Shown here piece after piece: positions 25,236 to 35,177 of a stretch of DNA of 64,000 bases. Every line of letters starts with the position of its first letter. Position 1 is the first letter of the stretch. The stretch is from assembly GCF_030209745.1 (NCBI RefSeq), contig NZ_JARVRJ010000011.1, positions 1 to 64,000 on the forward strand. Reading direction: 5' to 3'. A program made the translations under genes and the position numbers. Below the pieces are notes generated by a model. The model ran no database searches and was not told the origin of the DNA. It saw nothing but the letters and a program-made list of their open reading frames with translations. This stretch comes from Arthrobacter sp. fls2-241-R2A-200 (GTDB taxonomy: Bacteria > Actinomycetota > Actinomycetes > Actinomycetales > Micrococcaceae).

Positions 25236-25883
25236 ATGGGCGTGCGTTACAAAGACCGGGCAGAGGCCGGCAGGCGCTTGGCTGAAGCACTCCCCCAGTT
25301 CCGGGAAAATCGCAGCACCATCGTGCTCGGGCTCGCCCGCGGCGGCGTACCGGTCGCAGCCGCAACCGCCGAAGCCTTGAGCCTGCCCTTCGGCGCCGTG
25401 CTGGTGCGAAAGCTCGGCATTCCCGGCCGGGACGAGACCGCCTTTGGCGCACTGGCTTGGTCGCAGGGAGATGTCCTCCGGATCGTCAACAAACCCATCA
25501 AGGAACTGATTCTTTCCCGCGGCATCACCCAGGCTGCCCTGGACGCCGTCGAAGCCCACGAGCGCACGGAGCTTTTGCGCCGCGCGGACGAGTACCCGGG
25601 CACTGGCCATGATCTCCACGGAAAAGCGGTGATCCTCGTGGACGACGGCCTTGCGACCGGGGCCACCATGCGGGCCGCGGTGGAAGCAGTCCGCGCGGGA
25701 GGCGCCTCTACGGTCATTTCTGCGGTCCCCGTAGCGTCGTTGGAAGGCACGTCGTCCCTGGCGCGGGTGTGCGACTTTGTGCTTCCCCTCCACATCCCGG
25801 GTAAGTTCCACGCCGTCGGGGCGTTCTATGAAGAATTCGGGCAACTGACCGATGCCGACGTCGTGAGCCAACTAGGTGGCTAG
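25236..25883 (+). CDS. Phosphoribosyltransferase domain protein
   Basis: 215 aa. YKDRAEAGRRLAEAL and VLGLARGGVPVAAATAEAL open the type I PRTase fold, and VILVDDGLATGATMRAAVEAV is the PRPP-binding loop with the paired Asp residues. The group is common in actinobacteria and is not assigned to a known purine or pyrimidine salvage step. Three in-frame ATGs compete (25215, 25221, 25236). GGAAG at 25223-25227 is 8 nt before 25236, which is also where homology starts. It is divergent from the small MarR-like gene and precedes iclR. Confidence 0.85.
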   Translation: MGVRYKDRAEAGRRLAEALPQFRENRSTIVLGLARGGVPVAAATAEALSLPFGAVLVRKLGIPGRDETAFGALAWSQGDVLRIVNKPIKELILSRGITQAALDAVEAHERTELLRRADEYPGTGHDLHGKAVILVDDGLATGATMRAAVEAVRAGGASTVISAVPVASLEGTSSLARVCDFVLPLHIPGKFHAVGAFYEEFGQLTDADVVSQLGG

Positions 25884-25912
25884 GGACAAGCGGGAAAGCC
25901 GGCCCAGCACCA

Positions 25913-25918
25913 TAAGAT
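25913..25918 (+). promoter_or_regulatory. -10 element (TAAGAT) of iclR, leaderless type
   Basis: TAAGAT ends 7 nt before the ATG at 25926; there is no ribosome-binding site. Confidence 0.5.
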
Positions 25919-25925
25919 GGTTCGC

Positions 25926-26663
25926 ATGAATCCCCGCAGCGCCACCCAGGGCCCAGGCGAAGCGACCGCCCAGGTCCCTCCGGCCCAAACGCTCTCACGG
26001 GGAATCCGCGCCCTGGAAATCCTCGCCGCAGCAGAACGGCCGCTCACCATCGCCGAGCTTACGACCGCGCTGGGTGTCCACCGCTCGGTGGCTTACCGCA
26101 TCCTCCGGACGCTCGAGGACCACTCACTACTGGTCCGCGACGACTCAGGCCGTGTCCAACCCGGACCAGGGCTGGCGGTCTTGGCCAGTGGCGTGTCCCG
26201 GAATCTCCAAACAGCTGCGTTGCCGGAGCTGACCCAGTTGGCAAACACTTTTCACATGACCGCTTTTGTGGCCGTCTGGGACCACCAGGAATGCGTCACG
26301 TTGGTGACGGTCGAGCCCAGGCACTCCGGCGCTGCCCTCGCTCAACACCCGGGAAGCCGTCACCCCGTCAGCAGTGGAGCTCCCGGGATAGCCATCCAAT
26401 CCACCATGAGTGAAGAACGGTGGGACCAGATGGCCCCAGGCATCCCCTACCGGCCCGAAGCGCAGGAGGCGCGTAAGAGGGGCTACGCTGCGAGCCATGA
26501 CGAAGTCATCGCCGGCCTCTCGTCATTGGCGGCCCCGATTCACGTCCCCTCGGGACGGCCGGCAGCGATCGCCGTCGTCTATATCCGGCTGGACCAGGAT
26601 GCCGAAGCCGTGGGCGAGGCACTGGCCGCTAGTGCTGCGCGAATCGAAACCCAGCTCGCCTGA
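25926..26663 (+). CDS. IclR family transcriptional regulator
   Basis: 245 aa. The N-terminal winged helix (TLSRGIRALEILAAAERPLTIAELTTALGVHRSVAYRILRTLEDH) is typical, followed by the GAF-like effector domain with SGAPGIAIQ and RGYAASHDEVIAGLSSLAAP. Start at ATG 25926 follows a TAAGAT hexamer by 7 nt. IclR proteins usually control catabolic or transport genes nearby; the APC permease on the opposite strand is convergent, so the target is not obvious. Confidence 0.92.
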   Translation: MNPRSATQGPGEATAQVPPAQTLSRGIRALEILAAAERPLTIAELTTALGVHRSVAYRILRTLEDHSLLVRDDSGRVQPGPGLAVLASGVSRNLQTAALPELTQLANTFHMTAFVAVWDHQECVTLVTVEPRHSGAALAQHPGSRHPVSSGAPGIAIQSTMSEERWDQMAPGIPYRPEAQEARKRGYAASHDEVIAGLSSLAAPIHVPSGRPAAIAVVYIRLDQDAEAVGEALAASAARIETQLA

Positions 26664-26687
26664 CCTGCGGCCCGGGCGCGCGTCTTC

Positions 26688-28166
26688 TCAGTCGTCTTCG
26701 GACCCGTGACCGATACGTGCGTAGAGGGCCGGCTGCGAGCGCCGTAACCGCAAACCCCAGATGATGCCTACGACGCCGGGGAGCAGCACCAACGCAGGAA
26801 GGATGAATGACGCCGGGGTGGATTCGGTCTGGCCCAGAAGGACGTTGAAGTTCGCTGTGATGAGGCCGAAAACGAGTGCCAGGAGAACAAATCCAAGGCC
26901 CGGAGCGATCACTTTTACCCACAAGCTGGCAGCATGCCGCTGCTTTCGGAAAAACCCGATCACGGCCACGGACACCACGGCCATCAACAGCACGAGTCCC
27001 ATCGCGCCGCTGTTCGTCAGCCACGTGAACATCGTCAGCACCGGATACATCTCGCCAAGATCGGATCCGGACCCTGCGATGGCGAACGCCACGGTCACGA
27101 CGACGGCGATCACCGTCTGCGCCAAGGAACCGGCGAAGGGAGCTCCGGTTCCTGTCCGGACCTTGGCCAGCGCTGATGGGAGGACGCGTTCGCGGCCGAG
27201 GGAGAAAAAATACCGGGCAACGGCGTTGTGGAAACTGACCAGCGCAGCAAAGAGGCTGGTAACGAAGAGGAGCTGGGCGATGTCGCTGAGCAGGACTCCC
27301 CCGTGCGCACCGAGGAACGAGAAGATCATGTCCGGACCGCTGGTGGTGGCGGCCGCGATAACGGAGGAGGGGCCTGTGCTTACTGTCATCGCCCATGCGG
27401 ACACCGCATAGAACACCGCGATGATGCCCACGGCCGCGAACGTCGCCCTGGCCACCGTGTGCTGCGGGTCCTTGGACTCTTCTCCATAGATGGCCGCTGA
27501 TTCAAAACCCATGAAGGCTGCGATGCCGAACGAGAGCACCGCCCCGATCCCTGGCACAAAAAGCGTGGCGGGGCTGAAAGCCTCCGCACTGACGCCCTCA
27601 GGAGCCACTGCCAGGCTGATCACGTCGTAGGCGATCACCACTACGAATTCCAAGGCCACCAGAACGCCCAGCACCTTGGCGGACAAGTCCACCCGGTTGA
27701 CGCCCAGCCACCCCACAATTGCTATGCACACGAGGACGGGAATCCACCACGGCACATTGATGCCCAGGCGGGCCGAGAGGAGCGAGGACACGGTGAACCC
27801 GAACAGTCCGTAGATGCCGATCTGCATAAGGTTGTATGCCATGAGTGCAACCAGGGATGCCCCCACCCCGGCCGGTCGTGAGATTCCCTGCGCTATGTAG
27901 GCATAGAACGCTCCGGCGTTCGTCACGTAGCGGCTCATTGCCGCGTAGCCCACGGCAAACAGGGCCAGAATCCCGCCGAGGATCAGGAAAGACAGCGGGA
28001 CACCTACCACCCCTGTGACAGCGAACGTCGTGGTGACTCCGCCGGCAAGTACGGTCAGAGGTGCGGATGCAGCGATAATCATGAAAGTTACCGCTGGTAC
28101 GCCGAGCCGCCTCTTGCTGGTGGTGGCACTGCTGGTCCTGCCTTTGACGGGATTGTCCACGCTCAT
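26688..28166 (-). CDS. APC family amino acid/amine permease
   Basis: 492 aa with about 12 helices. RRLGVPAVTFMIIAASAPLTVLAGGVTTTFA matches the start of actinobacterial APC permeases, and AAFMGFESAAIYGEESKDPQHTVARAT is the conserved loop with the G-F-E signature of amine and amino-acid carriers. An AGGAG lies 6 nt before the ATG at 28166. It is convergent with iclR (24-nt gap) and divergent from the AraC-type regulator with a 230-bp shared upstream region, so control by the AraC protein is plausible. Confidence 0.88.
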   Translation of the reverse strand: MSVDNPVKGRTSSATTSKRRLGVPAVTFMIIAASAPLTVLAGGVTTTFAVTGVVGVPLSFLILGGILALFAVGYAAMSRYVTNAGAFYAYIAQGISRPAGVGASLVALMAYNLMQIGIYGLFGFTVSSLLSARLGINVPWWIPVLVCIAIVGWLGVNRVDLSAKVLGVLVALEFVVVIAYDVISLAVAPEGVSAEAFSPATLFVPGIGAVLSFGIAAFMGFESAAIYGEESKDPQHTVARATFAAVGIIAVFYAVSAWAMTVSTGPSSVIAAATTSGPDMIFSFLGAHGGVLLSDIAQLLFVTSLFAALVSFHNAVARYFFSLGRERVLPSALAKVRTGTGAPFAGSLAQTVIAVVVTVAFAIAGSGSDLGEMYPVLTMFTWLTNSGAMGLVLLMAVVSVAVIGFFRKQRHAASLWVKVIAPGLGFVLLALVFGLITANFNVLLGQTESTPASFILPALVLLPGVVGIIWGLRLRRSQPALYARIGHGSEDD

Positions 28167-28396
28167 AGTGTGCTCCTGCTTCGGTACCGCGGATCATCGC
28201 GCGGCACGGGGTGGGTCTTTCCGCAATCTTCCACCGTCAGGACAGGCCGTGACTTGTCTCACACGGCAGGGTGTTTGTCAGTTCACGCATGCACCCTTGC
28301 AGAGGCGAGCCGGTGTAGAATCGTGGGCAAGCTCACGTCCGCACCAACGACCCTCCAGAAGCGGCCCGGTACCGCGGGCCGTTGAAAGGGAATTGG

Positions 28397-29356
28397 ATGA
28401 CCGTCCAGGCCGAAGCAGGCGCCACCACCGTTCAAACAATCGTGGCAGGGTCTTTCCAAGAATGGACCAAGGCCATTTCGGCTTCTTTCGTTCCTTTGTT
28501 GGCGAAGGGTCCGGCCAATGCGCAGTTCCACGGCACGATGCGCGGACGCGTGCTCGGCCAAATTTCCGTAGTGGACATCACCGCAGGACCACACACGGTA
28601 ATGCGCACCTCCGAATTGATTGCCAAATCCACGGGACGCTTTTTCAAGCTCAGTATCCAACTTGCCGGAACGGGCCGCTTGGTCCAGGACGAACGCGAAG
28701 CGATACTGCGCCCTGGCGATCTCTCGATCTACGACACCTCCCGCCCCTACCAACTGACGTTCGACGACGACTTCCGGACGCTGGTGCTGATGTTCCCCCA
28801 CGGCGTGCTGGACCTGCCTGCGGGGGCCATGGAGCATGTGACGGCCCTGCGTATTCCGGGCGACCAAGGTCTCGGCGAGATCATCAGTCCCTTTCTGGTG
28901 CGGCTGGCAGAGAACCTGGAAGCCCTGTCAGGAACCAACGGACTCCGGCTGGTGCACAACGCGCTGGACTTGGTCACCACGCTCTTCAACGGTGAGCTGG
29001 ACCAGCTCATTGAAACAGGCCGGGACCCGCACTTGCTCCTGCTCGGCCGGATCCATGACTACATCGAGGCCAACCTCGGGGATCCGGAACTTTCCCCGGG
29101 AAGCATTGCGGCCGCTCATTACATCTCTACCAGGCACCTCCATGACCTGTTCCAGGAGATCGGGACCACGGTGGCGACGTCCATCCGGCAGCGCCGGCTG
29201 GAACGGTGCCGCCGCGATCTGAGGGATCCCGTCCTCGCGGACCGCCCTGTAACAGCCATTGCTGCACGCTGGGGATTCACCGATGCCGCCCACTTCAGCC
29301 GGATTTTCCGTGCTTCTTTTGGCAACTCACCGACGGGGTACCGCAACGCCGGCTGA
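28397..29356 (+). CDS. AraC family transcriptional regulator
   Basis: 319 aa. The N-terminal half (to about residue 190) is the cupin-like AraC ligand-binding domain, with FKLSIQLAGTGRLVQDEREAILRPGDLSIYDTSRPYQL as its recognisable core. The C-terminal double HTH includes LSPGSIAAAHYISTRHLHDLF and the second helix motif AARWGFTDAAHFSRIFRASFG. The ATG at 28397 has GAAAGGG 6 nt upstream. It is divergent from the APC permease and convergent with the MFS gene; either may be the target. Confidence 0.92.
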   Translation: MTVQAEAGATTVQTIVAGSFQEWTKAISASFVPLLAKGPANAQFHGTMRGRVLGQISVVDITAGPHTVMRTSELIAKSTGRFFKLSIQLAGTGRLVQDEREAILRPGDLSIYDTSRPYQLTFDDDFRTLVLMFPHGVLDLPAGAMEHVTALRIPGDQGLGEIISPFLVRLAENLEALSGTNGLRLVHNALDLVTTLFNGELDQLIETGRDPHLLLLGRIHDYIEANLGDPELSPGSIAAAHYISTRHLHDLFQEIGTTVATSIRQRRLERCRRDLRDPVLADRPVTAIAARWGFTDAAHFSRIFRASFGNSPTGYRNAG

Positions 29357-29368
29357 CATGGGAGGTGC

Positions 29369-30745
29369 CTACTCCCGCGATCGCCGCCGCATGACCAAGG
29401 CGGTGAGGACACCCAACAGCAGCAGTGCCACCGCTGCCGCCATCGAAACGATGAAAGCCGCCGTAGCCCCCTGTGCCTGCGCCAACTGGCCGGCCACGTA
29501 AGAACCAAGTGCCGTTCCTGCCACAATCCCGCTGGCAAGGGCTGTCATGACCGTCGCCATCCGTCCGGACGGGGCAACCACGCCGCCAATACTGAAGACA
29601 GTGACCATCACAGGCCCTACCGGAACGCCCAGGAGCAACAGGATAAAGACCATGGGCCAGATCCCGGCGGGCAGCACGAGTAGCACGGATAACAGGGCCA
29701 TGGCCAACGCCGCGACAACCCAGCGGGCGGCCAGACTGAACCGCTGCGGCCAGTACGCCACGGACAGCGCAGCAACAGCCGAGCTCAAGCCCATCACCGA
29801 GTAGAGGAGTCCGGCGATCTCGGCCGTGGCGTACTGTGCCGAAAATGCACTGAGTGCGTTTTGGGTGGCCCCGAAGAAAGTGCCCATGCACACCATGGCA
29901 ACGACCGGAACAGCCACCACGGCTGCCGCCCAGCGGCCGCGCCGGGCGGGATTGTCGTTCGGCGTCCCGGCACTGGTGGGTTGCTTCCGCCGGGTGGGGA
30001 CCACGGCTTCCTGGCTCGGGTGCACGGCAAACGCCGGGACCAGGGTGATAGTTATCGCAGCCGCCAACGCCAACGGTAGCCACGGGGCAACCAGGCTGGC
30101 GAGGATACCAACAAGTGCTGGTCCGAGGACAAACGTGACCTCGTCCGCGGTGCCTTCGTAAGACAGTGCCGTGTCCAGATCCGCCCTGTTGCTGGCGACG
30201 CTTCCGCGTCCACCGCTGGATTCCAGGTTGCGGCTGGTCAACGCCATCCAACGCACCCGCGCCATAGGTCCAACCTGGGGACAGCTTGCACCGGCGAGCA
30301 GGGCTACCAGCAACACGGCAGAGGCGTCCTGCACGGACTCATATCTTGGCATCACATAGGCAGCGGCGAGCAGTCCCGCCACTGCCAGTGCATTCACGAC
30401 GGCGGCCACGAGCAGTACCGTGCGCTGGCCGGCCCGGTCCGCCAAAGAACCGAGGACGGGGGCGCCGACGGCCGACCCGATCCCGACGGCTCCTGCGGCC
30501 ATACCGCCAAGGGCGTAGGACTGGCTGACCGCCGTAATGAGGGTCAGTGTCCCTACCGTCAGCATCGCCAGGGGAAGGCGGGCAAACAGTCCCAGCGGGA
30601 GGAATCCGGGTCCTGCGAGTTCGGGCAGGCGGGAGAATCTGCCAGGCAGGCGGGAGGTGCGTTTTTGGGCTGCCGGTGACGGCGCGGGATTCCGCGGTCG
30701 CGCGGGCATCTGCGAAGGCAAAGGGGTCACAATAGGTTTTTCCAT
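29369..30745 (-). CDS. MFS transporter
   Basis: 458 aa with about 12 helices after a 50-residue hydrophilic N-terminus. The motif-A-like loop GSLADRAGQRTVLLVAA after the second helix marks the major facilitator superfamily, and AYWPQRFSLAARW is the equivalent loop in the second half. A long charged central loop (HPSQEAVVPTRRKQP) separates the halves. It is convergent with araC, 12 nt apart. Drug or metabolite export is the common annotation; the substrate is unknown. Confidence 0.88.
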   Translation of the reverse strand: MEKPIVTPLPSQMPARPRNPAPSPAAQKRTSRLPGRFSRLPELAGPGFLPLGLFARLPLAMLTVGTLTLITAVSQSYALGGMAAGAVGIGSAVGAPVLGSLADRAGQRTVLLVAAVVNALAVAGLLAAAYVMPRYESVQDASAVLLVALLAGASCPQVGPMARVRWMALTSRNLESSGGRGSVASNRADLDTALSYEGTADEVTFVLGPALVGILASLVAPWLPLALAAAITITLVPAFAVHPSQEAVVPTRRKQPTSAGTPNDNPARRGRWAAAVVAVPVVAMVCMGTFFGATQNALSAFSAQYATAEIAGLLYSVMGLSSAVAALSVAYWPQRFSLAARWVVAALAMALLSVLLVLPAGIWPMVFILLLLGVPVGPVMVTVFSIGGVVAPSGRMATVMTALASGIVAGTALGSYVAGQLAQAQGATAAFIVSMAAAVALLLLGVLTALVMRRRSRE

Positions 30746-30829
30746 GATTCCGGGTTCGCTAATAGCTGCGCATCGTCCCTCCTCCCGATGCGCGCGACCC
30801 GGTTACGACCCAAGTCTATCGGATCGGCC

Positions 30830-33800
30830 TTAGCTCGGACCGGCACCGGCGATGTGGACACTGGACCCATGCCTGCCCTTGACCACCTGCAACTGGGTTT
30901 GGATGCGCTGTTTCATCTCAGCTACATGGCTGACCAGTCCTACGACCCTGCCGCCGTCGCGCAGCCCCTCCAAGGCATCCATGACTTGTTCCAGCGCTTG
31001 CTCGTCAAGGCTGCCGAAGCCTTCATCGACAAACAACGTTTCGATGTCAACGCCGCCGGCTTCTTGTTGCACTACGTCCGCCAGCCCAAGCGCCAACGCC
31101 AACGAGGCCATAAAGGATTCACCACCGGACAACGTGGCCGTGTCCCTTTGCTGTCCTGTCCATTCATCCACCACTTCAAGCCCGAGGCCGGACTTTTGGT
31201 TGCGGGCGGCGCGCGCGTCTGTATGCTGCAACGTGTACCGGCCATCGCTCATGGCAACAAGCCTCTCCGATGCAGCGACAGCCACCTGTTCAAGCCGGGC
31301 AGCAAGCACGTAACTGTTCAGGCTCATTCGGTAGCTGTTCTCACCGGCACCGCGGACAGTCTCTGCCAGCCCGGAGAGCATGCCAGCCCGTTGCCGCGGT
31401 TCCTTCCCTGACTGGGCTGCCTCCACGTACTCCGCCCGGATACGGCTCACCGACTTCGCAGCCTTCTCCGCAAGACCTGCCGCGAGCGCCACCTCGCGGG
31501 CCTCCTCACCGGCCACTGCAGCTGCGGCCCGGGCCGCGTCCAACTCGGCCGCAGGCAATGGGAGGTCGCCGATGCCAACTTCCTTGGAAGCAAGGGAAAG
31601 GTCCTCGCTGGCAAACAATTCCTCAATTCGCGCTGCCTCGGCGTCGAACTCCGCCAAATCCGTCTCCAACGCCACGACGTCGGAGGCCGATAAGAGCTCC
31701 CGGCGCGCGTCCCCCGCTGATGCGAACCCGGCCCCGGGAAGCGCCTTATCCAGCGCTGCTGCGGCCTCCGAACGGGCCTTCTCGGCGTGGTCAAACTCAG
31801 CGACGGCGTCGACGGCGGTTTGAAGGAGCATCCGTTGTGCAGAGAGGGCTTCGGAGCGTTCCCACAGGCTCGGAAAGTCCTGCCTCAGCGTTGTGAGTGT
31901 TGCTTCCAAAGCAACGAGCTGTTCCTGCAGCATGGCTGCCGCGGACGAGGCTTGCAGGGATGCCTGCCTGGTCTCGGTGAGTTGTTCCTTCACCAGGACG
32001 ATGCGGCCCGTGAGCAACTCGTGCTCGGCTCGAAGTTTCTCCAGGGCCTGGGAAGCCTCGCGCGCCTCCACCACAGCCGCTTTCGAGGACGCCAAGCGGC
32101 GTTCAGCTTCATCGAGCTCATCCGAACCTCCTTGGGCAGCGAGGCCTGCGACCCGTTCCGTCGCTGCTGAGAGGTCCGCTGCGATCTGTCCGAGGACTTG
32201 CTCGCTTGCTTGGAAGGCGCGCTCGGCCTCTTGCTCGTCTTGGGCGATGCTCAGGGCGGACTGGGCGGCGGCAGCAGGGAAAGGATGGTCGTGGCTGCCG
32301 CAGACGGCACAGGGTTGCCCCGGAATCAGGGCGGCAGCGAGTTCACCGGCGGCATTTGCCAGCCGCGCTTCCCTTACATCGAGCCAAGCTTGCCGGAGAT
32401 CCTGGGACTCAGTGCGGGCCTGAGCGTGGCGCTCCGTAAGAACGTTCAATTCCTGCAAGGAGGCAGCGTGTCGGATCACGAGGTTCACATGGTGCTCTGC
32501 CGCTTCCGCCTCACGTTGGGCTTCCGCAAGGCGGGCCGCCACGGGCTCGAGCAGCTCGATGCCTGCGGCAACGGCTGTTTGTTCCGCCGTGAGTTCCTCC
32601 AGAGCGGCGGCCGCCTCGCCGGCAGTCGCCCCCAGCCGTTCCAGCTCGTCGCGCCTGGAGGCCAGCTTGGAGGTAATCTGCTCCAGGCGCTGCTCATCGG
32701 GCAATCTGGCGTCCAAAACGGCCAGGGTGGTTTTGGTGGTTTCTAGGACGGCTTTGGGATCCGACACGTCCAAGGCGGCCGCCTCCAAGCGCTCCACGGC
32801 GTGATCCTTACGGTCACGCGCGGCGTGGAATATGCCGACGGCGGTTTCAAGTGCTTCCAGATGCCCGCTGAGGACGGCCGCGCGACGGTGCCGGGCGAGC
32901 TTGTCTTTCTTTTCGAGCGCAGGCGGTGCTGCCAACTCCAGCAACACCCGCCGTTGCATTCCGGCCGCGAGGCGGGCGTGGCGCTGCGCTTTTTGCACGT
33001 CGTGCTGCAACTGCTCCTCACGTTGCCTGGCGCGGGCCTCCGCTAGCGTTGCATGACCTTGCCGTCGTTCAGTTTCCGCCGCTATTTCGGCCTCCAGCGC
33101 TTCAAGCCATGCCTCCGGCTCCGTTGCGCGGGCAGCTTGATCGAGTTCGACGGCGGAACCGCCAGCCTCGCCGGAAGCAGGAAGGCCGAGGTGATCCCTT
33201 TCCCCAGCTGCCCTGTCAAGAAGGTTATCGAGGTGCCTTGCGTTCTCTTCTACCGCCCGTGCAGCTTCCGCGGCTTGGAGCGCTACTTGCTTCTCGACTG
33301 CCTCGAAGCGCTGGGTACCGAAGAGTTTCTGCAGGAGATCAAGCCGGTCGCCGGCCTTCGACCGCAGGAAAGCGGCGAAATCACCCTGGGGCAACATCAC
33401 CACGCGCGTGAACTGATCGCGATCCATACCGAGAACATCGGAGAGCTCGGCACCCACTTCATCATTCCGGGATGACTTCTCTATCCAGCTTCCCGCCACT
33501 CGTTCACGCAGGAGGGTCTTGGCCTGTTGGGTGGTGAAGCCCTTGCGGCCACGTGCGCTGGGCCTGTCCCAGGCGGGAGACCGGGTCACCTCGAACCGAC
33601 GGCCCCGGGCCGAGAATTCGCAGACAACGTGCGGTTCCACCCCTGGAGCGGCGTGGTCGCTGCGGAGGCGCTTTCCCTCTTGGCGTGCACCCGGCACGGA
33701 GCCATAGAGGGCGAAACAGATCGCGTCGAGGACGCTGGTTTTGCCCGCTCCCGTGGCTCCGTTCAGGAGGAACAAACCCTGGGCGCCCAATTGATCAAAG

Positions 33801-33862
33801 TCGATGTGCTGTTTTGCAGCAAAGGGCCCGAAAGCCTCCAAGTCCAGGCGATGGATCCTCAT
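30830..33862 (-). CDS. sbcC: Exonuclease subunit SbcC (SMC-like ATPase)
   Basis: 1010 aa. N-terminal Walker A in NGATGAGKTSVLDAICFALYG, long coiled-coil arms, the zinc-hook CAVCGSHDHP near residue 530, the ABC signature LSGGESFMASLALALGLADV and Walker B LFVDEGFGSLDE at the C-terminus. With SbcD it forms the Mre11/Rad50-type nuclease that opens hairpins and processes DNA ends. Its ATG overlaps the sbcD stop by 4 nt, so the two are translationally coupled. Confidence 0.96.
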   Translation of the reverse strand: MRIHRLDLEAFGPFAAKQHIDFDQLGAQGLFLLNGATGAGKTSVLDAICFALYGSVPGARQEGKRLRSDHAAPGVEPHVVCEFSARGRRFEVTRSPAWDRPSARGRKGFTTQQAKTLLRERVAGSWIEKSSRNDEVGAELSDVLGMDRDQFTRVVMLPQGDFAAFLRSKAGDRLDLLQKLFGTQRFEAVEKQVALQAAEAARAVEENARHLDNLLDRAAGERDHLGLPASGEAGGSAVELDQAARATEPEAWLEALEAEIAAETERRQGHATLAEARARQREEQLQHDVQKAQRHARLAAGMQRRVLLELAAPPALEKKDKLARHRRAAVLSGHLEALETAVGIFHAARDRKDHAVERLEAAALDVSDPKAVLETTKTTLAVLDARLPDEQRLEQITSKLASRRDELERLGATAGEAAAALEELTAEQTAVAAGIELLEPVAARLAEAQREAEAAEHHVNLVIRHAASLQELNVLTERHAQARTESQDLRQAWLDVREARLANAAGELAAALIPGQPCAVCGSHDHPFPAAAAQSALSIAQDEQEAERAFQASEQVLGQIAADLSAATERVAGLAAQGGSDELDEAERRLASSKAAVVEAREASQALEKLRAEHELLTGRIVLVKEQLTETRQASLQASSAAAMLQEQLVALEATLTTLRQDFPSLWERSEALSAQRMLLQTAVDAVAEFDHAEKARSEAAAALDKALPGAGFASAGDARRELLSASDVVALETDLAEFDAEAARIEELFASEDLSLASKEVGIGDLPLPAAELDAARAAAAVAGEEAREVALAAGLAEKAAKSVSRIRAEYVEAAQSGKEPRQRAGMLSGLAETVRGAGENSYRMSLNSYVLAARLEQVAVAASERLVAMSDGRYTLQHTDARAARNQKSGLGLEVVDEWTGQQRDTATLSGGESFMASLALALGLADVVQQEAGGVDIETLFVDEGFGSLDEQALEQVMDALEGLRDGGRVVGLVSHVAEMKQRIQTQLQVVKGRHGSSVHIAGAGPS

Positions 33863-35106
33863 AGCTCCGCCTCCGCTACCCTGGCAGCCTCCAAGGCCTC
33901 ACGTAATGCGGCTACTTCCGCGTTGCCGGGCTCCCGCCCGCGAACGTGCTCCAGGAACCCGCAACAGACCTCGAGGTCGTCCCTGGCATCAGCTAACCTG
34001 CGGCTGTAGCTTTCCTTGCTCCGCACCCCAGCGTCGTCGGGGTCGAAAACCAAAACAAGGGTGTCCGGGAAACGTGACCTCACCTGCTCCATCGCCTGGG
34101 TTGGGCGCTGGGTGTCAGTCAACGTGACCTGGCAGTAGGCCGACTCTGCCCACGCGTGCTCGGGAGACTCCAGAAGCTCCCCCAACTGTCCGCGCAATAC
34201 TGCCAATGCCTTGTGCTCTTGCCACGTCACTTCCTGGACCGCCACGGCGCCCGGCCCTCCTGCCTCGCCCCCGGGTTCTATGTCCAGCAACCAAGCGCCC
34301 TTGCGATGGTTTGCTTCCGAGAATGAGTAGGCCAACGGCGAGCCCGAATAACGCACATTGTGGCCCAACTCCTGCCGCCCGTGGAGGTGGCCCAAGGCAG
34401 TGTAGGTGAAGCCCTTAAAGAGATCGAGTGGTACTGCACCGAGGCCGCCGATGCTCAGGTCCCGCTCACTTTCCGACGTGACCCCGCCGGAGGCAAAGGT
34501 GTGGGCGAGGACCACAGGGTGCACCGGGCCCAGCGCGCGCCGGCGCTCGACGTCGGCCCGGATCCTCCGTACGGCTTCGAACGTAACGTCAAAGTGGCTG
34601 GCGTTCTCCACTCCCAGGCCGTCGGCTACGAGCCGGGGTTCCAAGTACGGGATGCCATAAATGGCGACAACGCCCTTGGCGGGCTGTTCCGGGTCCACAG
34701 GCTGTTCCTGGTCCGGAGACTGTCCCGACTCCACAGACCGCTCCGGGTCCAGCGGCAGGACAACCGGGACATCCAAGTCCTCGATCCGCGTCCTGAGGTG
34801 CACTCCCCCGCGTTCCAAGAGGCGGGAAGCAAAACCGAGCCGGATGGCGGAATCGTGGTTGCCGCTGGTGAGTACCACACGGGCCCCGGCTTCGGTGATC
34901 CGGACCAAGGCCTCGTCCAACAACTTGACAACGTCAAGGCCCGGCAACGCGCGATCGTAGACGTCCCCCGCTATCAGGACCACATCCACCCCGGCCGACA
35001 CAACGAACGCGACCAACTGGTCCACGAAGCCGCGCTGCGCTTCCAGCATGCCAACGCCGTGGAATGAGCGGCCCAGATGCCAATCGGATGTGTGGAGTAA
35101 CCTCAT
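33859..35106 (-). CDS. sbcD: Exonuclease subunit SbcD (Mre11-like nuclease)
   Basis: 415 aa. Metallophosphoesterase motifs are complete: LHTSDWHLGRSFHG, LIAGDVYDRALPG, LTSGNHDSAIRLG, LAHTFASGG and LGHLHGRQEL. An acidic Asp/Glu/Pro/Gln-rich insert of about 25 residues (around residues 120-145) is unusual; part of it repeats at the DNA level. Transcription probably begins at the start codon from TAACTT 6 nt upstream. It heads the sbcD-sbcC operon. Confidence 0.96.
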   Translation of the reverse strand: MRLLHTSDWHLGRSFHGVGMLEAQRGFVDQLVAFVVSAGVDVVLIAGDVYDRALPGLDVVKLLDEALVRITEAGARVVLTSGNHDSAIRLGFASRLLERGGVHLRTRIEDLDVPVVLPLDPERSVESGQSPDQEQPVDPEQPAKGVVAIYGIPYLEPRLVADGLGVENASHFDVTFEAVRRIRADVERRRALGPVHPVVLAHTFASGGVTSESERDLSIGGLGAVPLDLFKGFTYTALGHLHGRQELGHNVRYSGSPLAYSFSEANHRKGAWLLDIEPGGEAGGPGAVAVQEVTWQEHKALAVLRGQLGELLESPEHAWAESAYCQVTLTDTQRPTQAMEQVRSRFPDTLVLVFDPDDAGVRSKESYSRRLADARDDLEVCCGFLEHVRGREPGNAEVAALREALEAARVAEAEL

Positions 35107-35112
35107 GTTCCC

Positions 35113-35118
35113 AAGTTA
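35113..35118 (-). promoter_or_regulatory. -10 element (TAACTT) of sbcDC, leaderless type
   Basis: On the minus strand TAACTT lies 6 nt before the ATG at 35106. Confidence 0.5.
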
Positions 35119-35177
35119 ACCGGGGGCACCGACAAAAAGAGGAAGGCGAGCCATCCGTCGTCGAGCCCTGGCGGTTG